Positions 9,701-18,908 of a stretch of DNA of 57,029 nt are shown here, piece by piece (the stretch's first letter is position 1; every line of letters starts with the position of its first letter). The notes beneath the pieces were generated by a model. That model was not told where the DNA came from, ran no database searches, and saw only the letters and a list, made by a program, of their open reading frames with translations. The translations under genes and the position numbers were made by a program. Source of the stretch: Candidatus Gastranaerophilales bacterium. Its GTDB lineage: Bacteria; Cyanobacteriota; Vampirovibrionia; Gastranaerophilales; UBA9579. The stretch is from positions 1 through 57,029 of the forward strand of contig JAQVCB010000008.1 in assembly GCA_028689995.1 (NCBI GenBank), written 5' to 3'.

Positions 9701-11269
9701 AGGAGCTTTTGTAGGGCCTTTAATTGTTAAAGTTACATCACCTCTACCCTTTAAATGCATTAAAGGAACTGGTCCAAGTTTGAAATTCAGGATATCTCTA
9801 ACAATAAGAAGGACTTTTTGTGCCCTTTCAATTTCAAGGTTATTTGAAACTATATTAAGGTCAATTGTTTTGTCTTTTAAAGGATTTATAATTCCGGTTA
9901 CTTTTACATGCTCATTTGGATTTATGTAAGTAAAAGTATTAAGCTTTAAATAATATCCATCAAAATCAACTTGACCACTACCTTTTGGAACATTAGTCCT
10001 GTTTTCGTCAATAGAAAAATCGTTATATTTAACATTACCGTACATTTGAGGATTTCTATAATACCCTTTTAAGGTGATATCAGCTGTAGCATTTCCTTTT
10101 GCATTGTATTTATACAATTTATTAAACGGATCTTTTGGAACCCTGATTTCTTTTGGGAATAATTCAACAATAGATTCAATTCTGGAATTAGCCACTTTTA
10201 ATTTTAAGTCCAGGTTTTTGTTTTTAGTTTTGAAATTATATATTTTACCTGTTAAATTGACATTTGCATTAGGACTGGTGAATTCAGCATTATTCAAGTT
10301 TAATATTTGTTTTTTTGAATTATCAATACTTCCGTCCAATATAATCTTTAACTGTTCAGGAATGCTTATTACTTTTCCTTTCGATTTTTTTCTTCCCTGA
10401 AGTTCATTAGCAAAGCCTTCTATTTTAAAATTAAAAATATCGTTATTTGAATCAGGTCTGTTTATATCGAATTTAAGATTTGCAAATCCTGATAAATCAA
10501 TAAATTTGTTATCAATATATTTATTGATATACGTTAAATACGCTCCAGGATAAATATTTTGGACTGTTCCATTAATTCCGAAGGTTTTATTTAGTAAATT
10601 TCTTTTTTTAAGCGGAAGATGTGTATATATGTGAATATCAAACTTAGTATTCGGCTTTGATTTTGCTAACACTTGTCCATTAGCGTATACATTTATAAAT
10701 TTATCAGGATTGAATTCAGAAATTTGTATATTTTTGCCTGTTATTGTTATGAATTGAGCTGGAGACATATATTTATCGTTAAAATAGATCTGGTATTCGT
10801 TAATTATAATTTTTGAATTTTTGAAAACAACTTTATATTTTACAGGTTTGTTTTTCGGGGGAATTAACTGTTCAATATCAAAAATACCATTCTTAAACCG
10901 TGTAATATTTGCAACAGGATAATTTATATCAATTTCCCTGATTAATACCTGTTTTTTTAAAAATGCAGGAATGGATACTTCAATTGAAGCAGTCCCTGTT
11001 GAAATAAATTTACTTTTATCGGAATGGCGGATATTTAAACTATCAAGGTCAATTCTGACTCCAAGATTCCAGGTGACTGAAGTATGGAGTTTTCCTAATG
11101 TTACAGGGAGGTTAATATTTTCCTTTATAGCTTCTTCGATTTGAGGTCTGTGTTTTTCAAGGTTAATAACTTTCGGTAGATATTTAAAATAGAGAAAAAA
11201 TATTGCTGCAACTATAATTGCAGTTATAAATATTGTTAAGCTTATTTTAGTTTTTTGGTTTATTGCCAT
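6767..11269 (-). CDS. AsmA/TamB-like envelope protein, 1500 residues
   Basis: Large proteins of the AsmA/YhdP/TamB group bridge the periplasm as beta-rich grooves that are thought to carry phospholipids to the outer membrane. Here a short cytoplasmic N-terminus is followed by one membrane anchor (about residues 9-28), then an AsmA-type start (PKVINLEKHRPQIEEAIKE) and more than 1300 residues of repeating beta-strand segments with DUF748/DUF3971-like periodicity. The C-terminal part (SGLLGPIGSVSINTFIDFIPG, then RRFAVKIDGNLYDPKSVKSF) matches the AsmA-like C-terminal domain. It lies downstream of the penicillin-binding protein on the same strand but 209 bases away, so it may have its own promoter. 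It supports a diderm envelope. Confidence 0.82.
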   Translation of the reverse strand: MAINQKTKISLTIFITAIIVAAIFFLYFKYLPKVINLEKHRPQIEEAIKENINLPVTLGKLHTSVTWNLGVRIDLDSLNIRHSDKSKFISTGTASIEVSIPAFLKKQVLIREIDINYPVANITRFKNGIFDIEQLIPPKNKPVKYKVVFKNSKIIINEYQIYFNDKYMSPAQFITITGKNIQISEFNPDKFINVYANGQVLAKSKPNTKFDIHIYTHLPLKKRNLLNKTFGINGTVQNIYPGAYLTYINKYIDNKFIDLSGFANLKFDINRPDSNNDIFNFKIEGFANELQGRKKSKGKVISIPEQLKIILDGSIDNSKKQILNLNNAEFTSPNANVNLTGKIYNFKTKNKNLDLKLKVANSRIESIVELFPKEIRVPKDPFNKLYKYNAKGNATADITLKGYYRNPQMYGNVKYNDFSIDENRTNVPKGSGQVDFDGYYLKLNTFTYINPNEHVKVTGIINPLKDKTIDLNIVSNNLEIERAQKVLLIVRDILNFKLGPVPLMHLKGRGDVTLTIKGPTKAPNLDGFINVKNGYATYELLAKFGHDINGKLLFKDDRFIYNKITGYVEDSKVIAEGYSTMRLDSFSDVKLTLPKVNLKAGHEFVFNSPLLIKVKESLINMESANGSADAVIYLKGTNQKLYSNGIFILNGAEVQYNGFNEPFKNLNGIVKYNDEMTFLENIKGIVAQSPVIANGTIDKNQNIKLILTSNNANLAEGRKFIKNSPILFETENALQYYQSFSGTSKAELSLTGYIPGKKIFDYIKFKDFKASFFNKKFGYPVNVSGNQVLFTMDAMYTNNMKGSALDTPFVASGKITGFIAKTPHPNMNINIPKLELSKVILLSKSELVQNKVKSYLNKFDNLKGSFGANINLLPHGYIANIKINDIQAQYLPWNTPLYLNEGRITVSPETLLFSNVYAKTAKSSVYLNGSFNNYLTKPGMDLIASAKINSDDINDYLNPHLKNPLTAKGIIPVSAIIKGNPDHWKIISQLVLNKGSNIAYLNDLQLPDNKTRIFNLNATGGKNRIVINNLDIAVDDALPNKNMPNEYLLNIKGSINNLESEYPYFDKLSVVAPNPIDITLFNTAIKTKNSDPFFSEGKIKGNILLNGKTSSPQILGNLSLYNVNIPSQQIIIDNSDINLNQDDITINNGNINIGGSPVKINAVLANVLDYPLLVKNITIDSPSLNIDRMSNLFSKNTSEKEDLPQFVVTTGIMNAQELIISNLITNNVTSNFTFTPDWLLSVNNMSLNAAGGTATGEILYNIKSTDISANITVKNMQANAAATTMLKLPNEVYGILNGKGVFNSKGRNSQEIIANANGFASFKIADGRLVRLGSLEYFLRAYNIVQSGIAGFNLNNILDLIVPQNTGNFQALEGTLITKDGVLKTDNLSSKGKNLSLFLSGDIDMVTNNANVTILGNMSKKVSGLLGPIGSVSINTFIDFIPGIGFLPSTPDTGLINLIPGISRIPGLGLGGSKKVRRFAVKIDGNLYDPKSVKSFRWLD

Positions 11270-11478
11270 ATATAGTAATTACTTCTTGAAAATTATTTAA
11301 TAATTATAGAATAACAGTTTTTAATAGCTTTATTATAAGACATTAGTAGGATTTTGTATCGATATTTACATATAAATAATGAATAATTTAATCAAAATTC
11401 TTGGAACCGGCAGGTTGAAGATTAATCTGTGCTGAGATAATACCCGATAATTTATAAGTAAATTACTTTATTAATATA

Positions 11479-13815
11479 TTACGGAGGTGGGGCATTTTGT
11501 TGGGTGTTATCTGTTGGATCTATTACTTCCGGTATATTTTCGGGAACTGGTGGGGTTATATCAATTGTTTGCTCCTGCATAGGAATTGATTCTACTTCTA
11601 TTTTGGGTTTTAAATCAGGTTCTTTAGTGTTTTTCAAGGTTTCCTTATTTAGTTTTGTATTCTCTTTTTGGGGGTATAACTCAGAATTAGTGTATAAATC
11701 AGAATTTTTACGATTATAAGTTTCAGAGTCTTTATTAACCCTTTTAATTTTTTTCTTTTGTTTTAATTCAGGTTTATTTTTCTTTTTTGTTTTTTCTATT
11801 TTTAATTTTTCTATTTTTAATTTTTCTTTCATTTCTTTGATTTTTTCAGCTTTTTCTTTCTCTGTTTTTTCTTTTTTACCCAGAGCTTCCAGTCGTCTCA
11901 ATTTTTCAGTATGGGACTTATCTGGAGGTGTAAAAAATCTTGGAGGAATTTTTTTTATTTTATAAAATTCTTTCATGTATATTCCCCATAATTGAGCACA
12001 GTTACTGCTGAACACTCCTTTTAACGGTTGATTTTCGTCATTACCCATCCATATTGAAGTTACAGTATCCGGCGTAAATCCTGTAAACCAGATATCTTTT
12101 ACATTGTCAGTTGTGCCTGTTTTTCCTGCAACCGACCTGTCATCGAGTTTGGCAAGTCTTCCTGTGCCTTTTTCAACTACATCAACAAGGATTGAATTAA
12201 GTTGTCGTACAAAATCAGGACTGACGATCTGTATTGGACTTGATTGATGTACTTCAATTATATTTCCCTGTGCATCTATTACTTTTCTTATACAGATTGG
12301 TTCTATATAAGCTCCCTGTCTTGCAAAAGTTGAATATACCGTTGCCATTTCAAGAGGTGAAAGGCATAACGAACCCAATGTTATTGAATAATCCCTGTTT
12401 ATTTTACTTTTAATTCCTACTTTGCGTGCTGTTTCCAAAATCGCATCTATTCCAACTTTCAGAGCTATTCTAACAGTACACGTATTCCGGGATAAAGTTA
12501 ATGCTTTTCTTATAGTCATCTTGCCCATATATTTGCCGTCCCAATTGTGTGGACACCATATATTCCAGCCGGTATTGAAAGAAATCGGAGCATCGATTAT
12601 TAAACTTTCAGGAGTAATTTTACCCAACCTGAGTCCGGTAAGATAAACTACGGGTTTAAATGATGAACCGGCTGCTCTTTTTGCATAGACAGCCCTGTTA
12701 TAATTACTTTTTGCAAAGTCATTGCCTCCAACAAGTGCCTGAACATATCCGGTATTTACATCTATTGAAACAAGAGAACCCTGCCTGACTCCTGATCCTT
12801 TTGGAATTGATTTAATGCCTTCACTAATCGTTTTTTCAGCGAGTTCCTGTGCTTTTGGATCAAGAGTAGTATAAACTTTTAGTCCACCCCTTCTAACAAG
12901 GTCATTACCGTACATTTTTCTGAGCATATATGTAACATAATCTACAAAATACGGATATTTACTATAAGATTGTGTCCTGGCAGCGAATTTAAGCTGTTCT
13001 TTTTCTGCCAATATTCTTTGTTTATGTGTAATATAACCATAATATTCCATTTTTTGGAGTACGATTTTTTGTCTAAGTTTTGCAGCTTTAAAATTTTTAT
13101 AAGGTGAATAACCTTCAGGAGCTTTTATTAAACCCGCAAGAAGTGTTGCTTGAGCAAGATTAAGTTCACTTGCCGGTATTTTAAAATATCTTTTTGCGGC
13201 TTTCTCTGCTCCATAACTTAAATTTCCCCAATATATCTGGTTTAAATACATTTCTAGAATTTTGTCCTTATTAAAAATTCTTTCTATTCGAACAGCGAGA
13301 ATTGCTTCAATAAGTTTTCTTTTTATAGACCTTTCGGGAGATAGAAAGGAGTTTTTAACGAGCTGCTGTGTAATTGAACTGCCTCCCTGAACAGAGTCAC
13401 TTCCTGAAAAATTTGTTGAAGCTGCTCGTAGTGTTCCTATTAGATCAATACCTCCATGATTGTAAAATCTGTTGTCTTCTATTGCAATTACGGCTCTTTG
13501 AAGATGTGGGGATATTTTATTGAGTGGAATAACAACTCTATCCTCATCACCATGTATATTTGCGACCAGTTTATTGTTAATATCATAAATTAAAGAAGTT
13601 TGATCCGGTTTGTATTCTTTTAATACAGATATATCAGGTAATTCAGTTGAAAGTTTCATTACTCCATTTGTTATTAATAGTGAAATTATCAAAATTATAC
13701 CTGATATTAGTCCGATAGATATCAAAAAGACCGTTCTAATGAGCCTTCTTCTTTCTATTTCTGATTGTGTAGGAATATCTACAAGAGAAAGTTTATTTAT
13801 CCGCTTTTTGCGCAT
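11479..13815 (-). CDS. Class A penicillin-binding protein (PBP1A-type, bifunctional)
   Basis: It polymerises and cross-links peptidoglycan at the outer face of the inner membrane. One membrane anchor lies at about residues 28-52. The GT51 glycosyltransferase domain shows the catalytic EDNRFYNHGG, GGSSITQQLVKN and RKLIEAILA. The transpeptidase domain shows SSFKP (nucleophile serine), SRNT and KTGTT, the three penicillin-binding motifs. The last 165 or so residues are low-complexity: a Lys/Glu-rich stretch and then a Pro/Thr/Gln-rich tail, probably disordered. The extended tail is the only unusual part. The start is ATG with a weak upstream AAAGTGAG. Confidence 0.94.
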   Translation of the reverse strand: MRKKRINKLSLVDIPTQSEIERRRLIRTVFLISIGLISGIILIISLLITNGVMKLSTELPDISVLKEYKPDQTSLIYDINNKLVANIHGDEDRVVIPLNKISPHLQRAVIAIEDNRFYNHGGIDLIGTLRAASTNFSGSDSVQGGSSITQQLVKNSFLSPERSIKRKLIEAILAVRIERIFNKDKILEMYLNQIYWGNLSYGAEKAAKRYFKIPASELNLAQATLLAGLIKAPEGYSPYKNFKAAKLRQKIVLQKMEYYGYITHKQRILAEKEQLKFAARTQSYSKYPYFVDYVTYMLRKMYGNDLVRRGGLKVYTTLDPKAQELAEKTISEGIKSIPKGSGVRQGSLVSIDVNTGYVQALVGGNDFAKSNYNRAVYAKRAAGSSFKPVVYLTGLRLGKITPESLIIDAPISFNTGWNIWCPHNWDGKYMGKMTIRKALTLSRNTCTVRIALKVGIDAILETARKVGIKSKINRDYSITLGSLCLSPLEMATVYSTFARQGAYIEPICIRKVIDAQGNIIEVHQSSPIQIVSPDFVRQLNSILVDVVEKGTGRLAKLDDRSVAGKTGTTDNVKDIWFTGFTPDTVTSIWMGNDENQPLKGVFSSNCAQLWGIYMKEFYKIKKIPPRFFTPPDKSHTEKLRRLEALGKKEKTEKEKAEKIKEMKEKLKIEKLKIEKTKKKNKPELKQKKKIKRVNKDSETYNRKNSDLYTNSELYPQKENTKLNKETLKNTKEPDLKPKIEVESIPMQEQTIDITPPVPENIPEVIDPTDNTQQNAPPP

Positions 13816-14094
13816 TATAATTTACTCACTTTAAGATATGCAGAAAAATTAATTTGTATTGTCTAACATATTTTATTTCAGGTTTTTCACTTCAAAAATA
13901 AGCTGATCAGGTATATCTAATAAATATAAATATATATTTATTAAAATATTATTAATTATGTTTAATACAATCAGGCGATGTTGTTTATATTAAATAATGA
14001 TATATTATTAATGTTTGGTAAGGGCGGATTGTGTTGGTATATAAAGTTTCGATTATTTTGAGCTTCAACAATTACCCCGAGCGGGATTTTAATA

Positions 14095-14157
14095 TAGGGT
14101 GTCCGGATTCTAGCTTGACTCGTCGGAATCGACGGTTATAAGGATCTGGACATCCAC
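14095..14157. other. Structured element of unknown class upstream of the deaminase gene
   Basis: GGGTGTCC (about 14097-14104) pairs with GGACATCC (about 14147-14154), extended inward by GAT/ATC. Within lies a perfect small hairpin CGTCG-GAAT-CGACG (about 14121-14134). The segment is more GC-rich than its surroundings and contains no good reading frame. It does not match a riboswitch or small RNA that I recognise. It could be an RNA leader for the gene at 14287 or an end of a lost insertion element; strand is not certain. Confidence 0.45.
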
Positions 14158-14158
14158 T

Positions 14159-14211
14159 TTTTTAATAAATTTATCGACAGAATTATATTCTGTCGATAAA
14201 TTTATTAAAAA
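14159..14211. repeat. Perfect 25-bp hairpin with 3-base loop
   Basis: The left arm 14159-14183 and right arm 14187-14211 are exact reverse complements around the loop TAT; the core reads CGACAGAAT-tat-ATTCTGTCG. A stem this long without any mismatch is unusual here. There is no strong T-run beyond either arm, so a simple terminator is possible but not clear. It lies 75 bases before the start at 14287 and directly after the structured element. Confidence 0.85.
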
Positions 14212-14286
14212 TTGTTAAAAAAATAATCAAATTGAGCAACTTTTTTTCTTGCCTGTTTTTTAAACGTGTGGAAGCAGGGAAGAAAT

Positions 14287-15567
14287 ATGTTAGTAAATAA
14301 TCAGATTAATCCGACTATAAATTTTAATAATATCCAGCAGAGCAAGAATATAAGATATAATTCGAATTTAACATACACAAATTTGAATAATGATGTATTT
14401 ATCAGACAAAACAATATGCAAGTAAATCCTGTTAATTCCAAATTAATCAGTTTTGCACAAAAAATACAGAGTGATATATTACCCAAAGGAGCATCTTCTT
14501 ATCCGATCGTCTTTTCACCTCTGGCTCAAGCTGTTCCTGAAGAATTTAAAATAACTCCAGAACAGGCTTATGATTTAGTCGACAGAGCACAAGAAAAAGC
14601 TATTGAAAATAAAAAAAATAACCTGGTAGAATTTTCAAAAGCATATAATGGAGTGGCTATGCTTACTACATCATATGCTGAGCCTTATGTTACCGGAAAT
14701 TTTGAAATAACAAAAGATTTTACGCATTGTGGTGAGAGAAATGCTCTAGCCTATGTAATTTCAAATTATAAAAAAGATTCTGGCATAGTTGACGACCGAC
14801 TTCCACCATATGGAATAAAAGCTTTTGCCGTGGCAAAGGATGATTTAGTTCGTGATAATGGCAGTGTTATTTCACCATGTTCCTGGTGTCATACATGGTT
14901 ATATAAGATAGCTGAAAGAGATTCAAAAGCAAAACATATTCAGGTAGTAACTCCAATTATTGATCCTGTAACTAAACAAATCAGTATCCATGTAAAAACT
15001 TTGAAGGATTATTTACCTCAAATCGATAATATAGTTCCATCTTATACAAAGCAGGATATCAATAAATTGATAGACAGTAATAAGATAACTTATTCGGATT
15101 CTGCAAATAAACTTGGAGAAAAGCAATTAAACAAAGAGCAAATAAGAATATTATTGATTGCTGCAAAAGGTGCATATATAACTGGTGAAAAACAAAATTT
15201 AGCATTATTGTCAGATAAGAATGCAGGAACAGCCGTAATGGTAGAAAACTCTGATAAGATTTTTACCGGAACCAGATTAGATGCAACTAGTCCAAGATTT
15301 TTCATACCGGCAGATTTAGATGCATTAATTAAAACAAGAGAAGCAGGTTATAAAGCTGAAGCTATTGCAATATTTAGTAAAAATGAATACTGCTTACCCA
15401 ATATAGATACTTTTAACTGGTATGACGCAGATCATGTAACAAATAGTGATTCTTTTCAAATTATCAGAATAGAAAAAGATAAAAACGATATAGATACTAT
15501 AAAAGTTTATACTCTGGATGATTTTATGCTTTTTAGATATAAAAGAGGCAAAACCAACAGTAAATAA
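14287..15567 (+). CDS. Cytidine-deaminase-like protein with two CDA domains
   Basis: The first domain (about residues 85-235) has the zinc site of the cytidine deaminase superfamily: HCGERNAL (C148, catalytic E150) and PCSWC (C198, C201). A second domain (about 275-400) follows the same fold pattern (AAKGAYITG, GTAVMVEN, IFTGTRLDAT), but where the catalytic motif should be it reads PADLDAL, without zinc cysteine or the glutamate dyad. This resembles enzymes with one active and one structural CDA domain. The first 80 residues are Asn-rich, with LISFAQK at 53-59. A GTG at 14266 is in frame, but ATG 14287 has AGGGA upstream. It precedes upp, so a role in pyrimidine salvage is plausible; the substrate is unproven. 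Confidence 0.72.
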   Translation: MLVNNQINPTINFNNIQQSKNIRYNSNLTYTNLNNDVFIRQNNMQVNPVNSKLISFAQKIQSDILPKGASSYPIVFSPLAQAVPEEFKITPEQAYDLVDRAQEKAIENKKNNLVEFSKAYNGVAMLTTSYAEPYVTGNFEITKDFTHCGERNALAYVISNYKKDSGIVDDRLPPYGIKAFAVAKDDLVRDNGSVISPCSWCHTWLYKIAERDSKAKHIQVVTPIIDPVTKQISIHVKTLKDYLPQIDNIVPSYTKQDINKLIDSNKITYSDSANKLGEKQLNKEQIRILLIAAKGAYITGEKQNLALLSDKNAGTAVMVENSDKIFTGTRLDATSPRFFIPADLDALIKTREAGYKAEAIAIFSKNEYCLPNIDTFNWYDADHVTNSDSFQIIRIEKDKNDIDTIKVYTLDDFMLFRYKRGKTNSK

Positions 15568-15643
15568 ATTTATGGTAGAAAACTTGTCTTGTATGATTTA
15601 TACTAGGACACAGGATCGTACATAAATATTGAGCTGTATAAAA

Positions 15644-16306
15644 ATGAAATCATTAGTTGAAAATTTACTTGTAATTAACCATCCTGTGTTACAGCATAAT
15701 TTAACGGTGTTAAGGAATAAAAATACATCTTCAGAACTTTTTAGAAATGCGGCAAGAAGAATTGCACAGATTCTTTTAATTAATGCTACTGATAATATTC
15801 CGTTGGAAACAGTAAATATTGAAACACCTTTAGTTCAATCAAAGGCTAATATTATAGATACCAAAGCCGAAGTAATCATAGCTCCTATTTTAAGAGCCGG
15901 ACTTGCATTTTCAGGTGTGGCAAGTGATATACTTCCAACTGCAAGAGTACATCATGTAGGGTTATATCGGGATGAAACAACCTTGAAACCTGTTTCTTAT
16001 TATAATAATCTGCCTGATGAATTAAATAATCCTGATAGAACTTTTGTTTATCTGTTAGATCCTATGCTTGCAACTGGCGGATCAGCTGTTGCTGCTATAA
16101 AGTTATTTACCGATCTTAATATTCCTCAAGGGAATATCAGATTTATCTGCTTAATAAGTGCCCCTGAAGGTATCAAAAAGCTTCAGTCTGTTTTTTCGGA
16201 AGTTAAAATTATAACGGCATGCGTTGATGAAAAATTAAATAATATAGGCTATATTCTTCCTGGCTTAGGTGATGCCGGAGACAGAACTTTTAATACCGTT
16301 TATTAA
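15644..16306 (+). CDS. upp: Uracil phosphoribosyltransferase
   Basis: UPRTase converts uracil and PRPP to UMP in the cytoplasm. The sequence has the family hallmarks: an N-terminal helix with INHPVLQHNLTVLRN, IAPILRAGLAF, the LDPMLATGGSA PRPP-binding loop and the C-terminal IGYILPGLGDAGDRTFNT that covers the uracil site. About 220 residues from ATG 15644 is near the normal length; an in-frame TTG at 15629 has no better support. The preceding gene is deaminase-like, so the two may form a small pyrimidine-salvage group (77-base gap). Confidence 0.96.
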   Translation: MKSLVENLLVINHPVLQHNLTVLRNKNTSSELFRNAARRIAQILLINATDNIPLETVNIETPLVQSKANIIDTKAEVIIAPILRAGLAFSGVASDILPTARVHHVGLYRDETTLKPVSYYNNLPDELNNPDRTFVYLLDPMLATGGSAVAAIKLFTDLNIPQGNIRFICLISAPEGIKKLQSVFSEVKIITACVDEKLNNIGYILPGLGDAGDRTFNTVY

Positions 16307-16324
16307 TTTAATATAAAATAGAAA

Positions 16325-17782
16325 TTAATTAGAAGCACGGCCGTAGATATCTTCAAAACGTACAATATCATCTTCTTCAAGATAATCACCGTTTTGAACT
16401 TCAATGATTTTCAGAGGTATCATTCCGGGATTTTCAAGAGAATGCTTAACCATAACAGGGATGTCAATGCTGTCACCTGCATTAAGAATAATTTCTTCAC
16501 CAGCTTTTCTGACCTTTGCTATACCTGCCAGGACAACCCAGTGTTCACTTCTGTGATGGTGCATTTGAAGGCTTAATTTTGCTTTGGGATTAACCTGAAT
16601 GATCTTTATCAGGAAACCATCGCCACGCTGAAGTACAGTATAAAAGCCCCACGGCCTAAATACAGTTCTGTGCACCTTGCAGGCAAGGTCGTTGTTTTCT
16701 TTCAGGTTTTCAAAAATCTTTTTAACATCCTGTGTTCTGTTTTTGTCACAGGCTAATATTGCATCTTCTGTTTCAATAATAACAGTATCTTTGAGCCCTA
16801 TTGTTGTTACAAGTTTTGATGTGCTGTAAATTAAAGAATTTTCGCTTTCTATATCTATAACATTGCCAGAAATAAAGTTATTTCTTTCATCTTTATCTTC
16901 TATATCAAATATAGCCTGCCATGAACCCATATCATTCCAGCCGCAATCAATAGGAATAAGTGCTATTGTATTTGAATATTCCATTACTGCGTAATCTATT
17001 GATATATCAGGCATTTTTTCATAATCATCAAATTTTATTGTAGGTCCTGCTGATTGTAGCTGACTTTTTTCAAGAATATTTACAACATCAGGACAGAATT
17101 TATTAAGTTCATTCATTAAAGTTGAAGCTTTGAACATAAAAATACCGCTATTCCAGAAATATGTACCTGCATTTAAGTATATTTCAGCAGTATCCGAATC
17201 CGGTTTTTCTTTAAATTCCTGAACTTTCAACCCTTGTGATGAAGTTTTTTCTATAGATGTATCTTTTAAAGTATTTATATAACCATACCCTGTATCCGGT
17301 TTGTCTGGTTTGATTCCGAATGTAACTATATAACCGGATTCAGCTAATTTAATTCCTTCAATTAAAGCATTTGCAAATACATCTTCCTGTTTTATAAGAT
17401 GATCAGAAGGAGCAACAATTATTACAGGATCGCTGTTTATTTCTGCAATTTCTTTTAAAATATATAAAGTAGCCAGTCCAATAGCAGGAGCAGTATTTCT
17501 ACCGATAGGTTCTATGACAATGCGGTTAGTTTCAGAATAATCGCATGAATTTAATTCATTTAACTGTAATTTAATTTCTTCTGCGTGTTTTACATTGGTT
17601 ACTGTGACTATATTTTCTGGAGAAATGACGTTTTTAAGTCTTAAAAATGTTGATTGAAATAAAGTAGTATTTTTTGCTAATTTTAAAAGCTGTTTAGGAT
17701 GCATTTCACGACTTAGCGGCCATAATCTGCTACCGCTTCCACCTGCTAAAATTATTCCGTATAAATCCGATCTTTTTTCCAT
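16325..17782 (-). CDS. manC: Mannose-1-phosphate guanylyltransferase / mannose-6-phosphate isomerase
   Basis: ManC makes GDP-mannose for surface polysaccharides. The nucleotidyltransferase signature GGSGSRLWPLSREMHPKQ starts at about residue 14, with APSDH, EKPD and DYAVMEYS further on. The C-terminal 120 residues are the type II phosphomannose-isomerase cupin: PWGFYTVLQ, then QMHHHRSEHWVVLAG with clustered metal-binding histidines. The length (485) is typical of the bifunctional form. It runs convergent with upp, with only 18 bases between the stops. Confidence 0.95.
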   Translation of the reverse strand: MEKRSDLYGIILAGGSGSRLWPLSREMHPKQLLKLAKNTTLFQSTFLRLKNVISPENIVTVTNVKHAEEIKLQLNELNSCDYSETNRIVIEPIGRNTAPAIGLATLYILKEIAEINSDPVIIVAPSDHLIKQEDVFANALIEGIKLAESGYIVTFGIKPDKPDTGYGYINTLKDTSIEKTSSQGLKVQEFKEKPDSDTAEIYLNAGTYFWNSGIFMFKASTLMNELNKFCPDVVNILEKSQLQSAGPTIKFDDYEKMPDISIDYAVMEYSNTIALIPIDCGWNDMGSWQAIFDIEDKDERNNFISGNVIDIESENSLIYSTSKLVTTIGLKDTVIIETEDAILACDKNRTQDVKKIFENLKENNDLACKVHRTVFRPWGFYTVLQRGDGFLIKIIQVNPKAKLSLQMHHHRSEHWVVLAGIAKVRKAGEEIILNAGDSIDIPVMVKHSLENPGMIPLKIIEVQNGDYLEEDDIVRFEDIYGRASN

Positions 17783-17875
17783 TTTGCTATTCCAAAAAAT
17801 TGTTCAGACTAAATAATTTATAACACTAAGATTTCAATAAATCAAAGTTATGAGGAGTTAGAAAAAATTCAATTT

Positions 17876-18721
17876 TTATGAAAAATTAGGATTTCCCATT
17901 TTGTTAGGAACAAGTCTGAATAAGCTAATTTCAGGTTTGGAACAAATTCTGGGAGTATTTATAATCAGTTTTTTATTTAGTATCAAAGGGGACAGTAAAG
18001 CGGTTCCTATTCCTCTATTTACATAAAGTAGGGAATTTTCTGTTTTATAAAATCCTGAAATATAATCGGATTTGTATAAATGCTTGTATAAAAATTTTGA
18101 AATTGCAGGAATAATTTGTCCACCGTGTGTATGTCCAGCTAAAACCAGATCAGGATTAAATTTTGTCAATTGATCAAAATTCAAGGGGTTATGGGTTAAA
18201 AAGATTGATTTCGCTTCTGGCGGAATGTTTTTTGTCATACTGACTATATTTTGTTTTCCCAGTTCTATGTCATCAGCCCCTGCAAAATAAATAGTTTCGC
18301 CTTGTATATTAACACCGGCAGAACAGTTCATAAGCACATGAAAATTTGCTTTTCTATAAGTATGTTGTATTGCAGCGCTACCGTCACCGTCAGAGTGATC
18401 GTGATTTCCAATACATGTAAATTTTCCGTATTTTGAATCAATTTCTTTAAATAAAGTTGTTAAACAGGGGAGAAATTTTTTTCCGTTGCATATTGCATCT
18501 CCTGTCATAGTAACTATATCAGGTTTTAACCTGTTTACAACTTCAATAGTATGTTCTATTAAGTCTATATTCCATTCAGTTATGTGCAGGTCTGATATCT
18601 GTGCAATTGTAAGTCCGTTCAATTTTTCGCTCAGATTATCAATTTTGACTTCGTGAACGGTTATTTCGATTTTTTTCGATAATTTACTTAAAAACTCTGT
18701 TAAAAGCCCCATTTTAGTCAC
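17876..18721 (-). CDS. Calcineurin-like metallophosphoesterase (YkuE-type)
   Basis: The five metallophosphoesterase motifs are in order: ISDLH, TGDAI, GNHDH, FLTHNP and LAGHTHGGQ, which supply the ligands of a two-metal centre. The spacing and the end (FLYKHLYKSDYISGFYKTEN, YVNRGIGT) are like YkuE and related membrane-associated phosphoesterases. No signal peptide is evident. The track start is a GTG at 18721; an ATG nine bases inside (18712) is equally possible. Substrate not known. It is codirectional with manC, 93 bases upstream of it. Confidence 0.88.
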   Translation of the reverse strand: MTKMGLLTEFLSKLSKKIEITVHEVKIDNLSEKLNGLTIAQISDLHITEWNIDLIEHTIEVVNRLKPDIVTMTGDAICNGKKFLPCLTTLFKEIDSKYGKFTCIGNHDHSDGDGSAAIQHTYRKANFHVLMNCSAGVNIQGETIYFAGADDIELGKQNIVSMTKNIPPEAKSIFLTHNPLNFDQLTKFNPDLVLAGHTHGGQIIPAISKFLYKHLYKSDYISGFYKTENSLLYVNRGIGTALLSPLILNKKLIINTPRICSKPEISLFRLVPNKMGNPNFS

Positions 18722-18908
18722 AATTATTTATAAATCCAGCTCGATTAGTATTAATTAATCTGTATTATAAACTTAACATAGTTTTACAATGCAGTTCAAC
18801 CAATTGTCTTGTTAATTTTAAAAATAAATTAGAAATGTAGGTATGACCTTATGTATCATTTTTTTCATTTTTGAAATGTGTAATTTAATTTCAAGATAGG
18901 TGAACGAC

